Of a DNA stretch of 64,000 nucleotides, positions 61,776 through 64,000 are shown piece by piece. The translations under genes were made by a program, and so were the position numbers. Within the stretch, counting starts at the first letter, position 1; each line of letters opens with the position of its first letter. The stretch comes from Actinomycetota bacterium (GTDB lineage: Bacteria; Actinomycetota; Acidimicrobiia; IMCC26256; PALSA-610): NCBI GenBank assembly GCA_005779395.1, contig SXJP01000029.1, positions 1 through 64,000 of the forward strand. Reading direction: 5' to 3'. Under the pieces are notes generated by a model. The model saw nothing but the letters and a program-made list of their open reading frames with translations. It was not told the DNA's origin and ran no database searches.

Positions 61776-62273
61776 TTAGTGGTCGTGGCCTAAACAGACC
61801 CGCTCTTGTGTCGGCGGGAACCTTAAGTCGGCCATCGCTGCCCACAAGTCGGTCGCGCTGACCGCACCAATAAACCCTCGCAGAACGACCCCATCTGAAT
61901 CAGCAATCACGGTCGTCGGAACGCCTTCTATGGCGTAACGCTCGTGAAGCTCCTTGTGCTCGATGAAGTCACAATCGACGACTGCGACGGCGTTTGACTC
62001 GAGCACTAGGGCCTTAGCCACTACCAAAGCGCAGCCATCACAGACTGCACTCGAAAACACGATCACGAGCCATTGAGCATCTGCCCGATCAAAATCGGAG
62101 CGCTCAACCTGGCGTGGATAGTCGTAGCTCCGGTGTGCCAGAACCAGACTCGATTTCTTACGACGGTTTCCGATGGTTGCAATCACGACAGCCACGACCA
62201 ACAAGACCGCAGCGATTCCGATACGCAACACCATTTCGGCGAGCGTAGGAGTTATTAGTGTCCGTGCTGACAT
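61776..62273 (-). CDS. Membrane-anchored thioredoxin-like protein
   Basis: A 165-residue protein with an N-terminal membrane segment (MVLRIGIAAVLLVVAVVIAT) and a thioredoxin fold whose active site reads AVCDGCALV, with a CDGC redox pair instead of the usual CGPC. The cis-proline is in EGVPTTVIA. The C terminus is GHDH. ATG 62273 is favoured; the longer frame reaches into the divergent MFS gene. Its stop faces the ftsH stop 4 bases away. Likely a membrane-tethered thiol oxidoreductase. Confidence 0.75.
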   Translation of the reverse strand: MSARTLITPTLAEMVLRIGIAAVLLVVAVVIATIGNRRKKSSLVLAHRSYDYPRQVERSDFDRADAQWLVIVFSSAVCDGCALVVAKALVLESNAVAVVDCDFIEHKELHERYAIEGVPTTVIADSDGVVLRGFIGAVSATDLWAAMADLRFPPTQERVCLGHDH

Positions 62274-62305
62274 CGCACGCCCAGACGCGCGAATATCAAT
62301 GCCCC

Positions 62306-63706
62306 ATGACCGACCCGATGCCGAACCAGACAACGCAAACATCCACCGCGACGAAGACCAAGATCTCCTCGTGGCCGATGTGGGTTCTTGGCTTGGTGAT
62401 CATGGTCGATCAGATCGACCAGAGCGTTGTGCGCGGAGCGGCGACTGACATCCAACATGATTTCCATGTGAATGACAGAGCTATCGGTCTGCTGCTGTCA
62501 GCATTTGTCGTAGTAAACGGTCTGATGACAGTTCCCGCTGGCTACCTCGCGGATCGATGGAACCGCACACGCACCATCAGTTTCACGGTTGTCGCATGGT
62601 CAGTGGTCACCATGATTACCGCCGCCGCTGGCAACTTCATCACCCTGCTGCTGTTACGCGGACTTCTCGGTTTCGGACAGGCCATTACTGAGCCGTCGGC
62701 GGCGAGCGTCCTTTCTGACTATTACCCAACGAGCCGACGCGGCAGGGTTTTTTCTAACCAGCAGGTGATGGGTCTCATCGGTGCTGGTCTCGGAATCGCG
62801 ATTGGTGGCGCCATTGCTAGTGCGTTTAGTTGGCGGTGGGCATTCATCGTCGTTGGTCCACCTGGGCTAGTTGTTGCTGCCCTCGCTTACTCGCTTCGCG
62901 AACCCCCACGCGGATATGGCGACAAGTTGCACTTAGGCGTTGACGAGTGGGAAGAGCCTGAAAAGCTTGCACTTTTCGAGGACGGATTCTTCCGATTCGT
63001 TCGCGACACAGCACGGGGACTCATCCAAGATTTCCGCGTGATCTGGTCGATCACAACATTGCGATACGCACTAGTTGGTATCAGCGCACTCATGTTCACT
63101 GTCTCCGGCGTCGGCGCATGGCTTCCGCAATTCCACGATCGGTTCAGTAACTTCACCCAACAAGAGGCCACCTCAGCTGTCGGCGCACTTTTGGTTCTCG
63201 GCGGAGTTCCCGGGGTTTTACTTGGCGGGATGTTGGCAGACAAATTCACGGCCTCAATACAAGGTGCTCGCGTCGTGATCCCTGCTTATTGCTTAGGCAT
63301 CGGCAACTTTTTCATGATGGTGTCATACATCGAAGGCGTTCCGCGCGCCCTGTCTTTGTTCCTGCAGCTAGCTGGCATCTTCACGACGACTATGGGCATC
63401 CCCGCACTGCGTGCTGGACTCGCAGACGCCGTACCCGCCCATCTTCGTGGCGCAGGCTTCGGTGCGTTCAATCTCGCATCAATTGTCTTCGGTGTTGCTG
63501 CTGCACCTTTCGTCGTTGGTTGGCTCGCAGACTCCTGGGACTTGAGGGTCGCTTTTCTACTCGTGTCTCCACCAGTGTTCATCGGCGCGTATGTGCTGTA
63601 CCGCGCTCGGTATCACCTAGAAGCAGACGCGATGAAGATTTTCGAAGCCGTTATGAAGGCGATGAATGCCGAGCAGGCGCAGAAGGCAAACGAACATCTG
63701 AGCTAG
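62306..63706 (+). CDS. Major facilitator superfamily transporter (Spinster-like)
   Basis: A 466-residue transporter with twelve predicted membrane segments. The loop 2-3 motif GYLADRWNRTR is the MFS signature, and ITEPSAASVLSDYYPTSRRGR and the second-half GGMLADKF fit the Spinster/sugar-phosphate type. A 33-base divergent gap separates it from the thioredoxin-like gene. Substrate unknown. Confidence 0.88.
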   Translation: MTDPMPNQTTQTSTATKTKISSWPMWVLGLVIMVDQIDQSVVRGAATDIQHDFHVNDRAIGLLLSAFVVVNGLMTVPAGYLADRWNRTRTISFTVVAWSVVTMITAAAGNFITLLLLRGLLGFGQAITEPSAASVLSDYYPTSRRGRVFSNQQVMGLIGAGLGIAIGGAIASAFSWRWAFIVVGPPGLVVAALAYSLREPPRGYGDKLHLGVDEWEEPEKLALFEDGFFRFVRDTARGLIQDFRVIWSITTLRYALVGISALMFTVSGVGAWLPQFHDRFSNFTQQEATSAVGALLVLGGVPGVLLGGMLADKFTASIQGARVVIPAYCLGIGNFFMMVSYIEGVPRALSLFLQLAGIFTTTMGIPALRAGLADAVPAHLRGAGFGAFNLASIVFGVAAAPFVVGWLADSWDLRVAFLLVSPPVFIGAYVLYRARYHLEADAMKIFEAVMKAMNAEQAQKANEHLS

Positions 63707-63707
63707 T

Positions 63708-64000
63708 TCACGAATTCCGCAACGGAATGCCCGCTACTCGCGTAACGAGGTTGGTGCCTAGCAAAAGTCTCTCTGCGTAGATCGGCGAGGTCGACTTGAC
63801 AATCATCGCGCCACTCGTTTCGCTAAAACCGGTGGTTGACACGATCAGCCGCGAGGCGCCATCGATTGTGACGCCTTGCAAAGACTCTGGCCGCACGTGT
63901 TTGCCGCCGACGAAGAATGACACGTCAATTAGCGCTGCTTTCTCGTTTGGGTTGTAGAAATACATCTCTGTAGCGGTCATCGCCGGAGCCAAGCTGGGCC
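63708..64000 (-). CDS. DUF5719-like protein, C-terminal part (5' end outside window)
   Basis: The last 97 or so residues of a gene that continues past the window edge; the frame is open to base 64000. YFYNPNEKAALIDVSFFVGG followed by VIVSTTG-like and SPIYAERLLL strands is a beta-sandwich pattern of the kind seen in DUF5719 proteins of actinobacteria, which sit next to cell-envelope genes. Its stop is 1 base from the MFS stop, on the opposite strand. Confidence 0.55.
   Translation of the reverse strand, partial: PSLAPAMTATEMYFYNPNEKAALIDVSFFVGGKHVRPESLQGVTIDGASRLIVSTTGFSETSGAMIVKSTSPIYAERLLLGTNLVTRVAGIPLRNS

Overview
The window looks like a chromosomal segment of an actinobacterium, most likely a member of Acidimicrobiia or a close relative (an inference from gene content; base composition looks mid-50s percent GC by eye). 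The actinobacterial pointers are the mec-cysO-cysM cysteine route, a secA-prfB-ftsE-ftsX-M23 peptidase operon, an F420-type LLM oxidoreductase, DUF3052 and DUF5719-like proteins, and the ahcY / SIS isomerase / Trm112 / phosphomannomutase neighbourhood. Genes are dense, many overlap by 4 bases (ATGA or GTGA), and only one gap reaches 300 bases.

Layout. 1-4.2 kb: sulfur-carrier cysteine synthesis genes (cysM truncated by the window edge), a lone molybdenum-hydroxylase large subunit and a lysozyme-like protein. 4.2-16.7 kb: smpB, then a 10.3-kb gene for a secreted 3,421-residue protein, three small genes and the tmRNA gene ssrA. 16.7-18.8 kb: a hipBA toxin-antitoxin pair lying between the intact ssrA and a 5'-truncated, about 96 percent identical ssrA copy, which looks like the scar of an element that targeted ssrA. 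18.8-25.5 kb: macro-domain protein, two double-hotdog thioesterases, amidohydrolase, NUDIX regulator, FG-GAP propeller. 25.5-36.8 kb: typA, then a lipid/CoA-flavoured set (APH-like kinase, two TesB-type thioesterases, P450, drug-type ABC exporter, LLM oxidoreductase, TetR) and an SRAP DNA-crosslink protein. 36.8-44.9 kb: DUF3052, 1-Cys peroxiredoxin and the division/secretion/termination operon. 44.9-59.6 kb: OafA-type acyltransferase, hibernation factor, ComF, mtnA, SDR, phosphatidylcholine synthase-like enzyme, ahcY, sugar-phosphate genes, a large GT-C-like membrane protein. 59.7-64 kb: ftsH, a thioredoxin-like protein, an MFS transporter and the end of a DUF5719-like gene.

The most striking object is the giant protein. 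Its 42 RCC1-type repeats fall into six blocks of exactly seven, each block the size of a complete seven-bladed propeller, with 15 fibronectin type III domains as spacers and two Calx-beta domains after the signal peptide. It sits between smpB and ssrA, whose products work together and whose genes are commonly adjacent.

Other unexplained structure includes a roughly 150-base multi-hairpin region in the divergent gap at 33.4-33.5 kb, a perfect 23-bp-arm hairpin at 58.8 kb, and a CysO sulfur carrier whose Gly-Gly end is capped by an extra alanine. All calls rest on reading the sequence; no database search was run.
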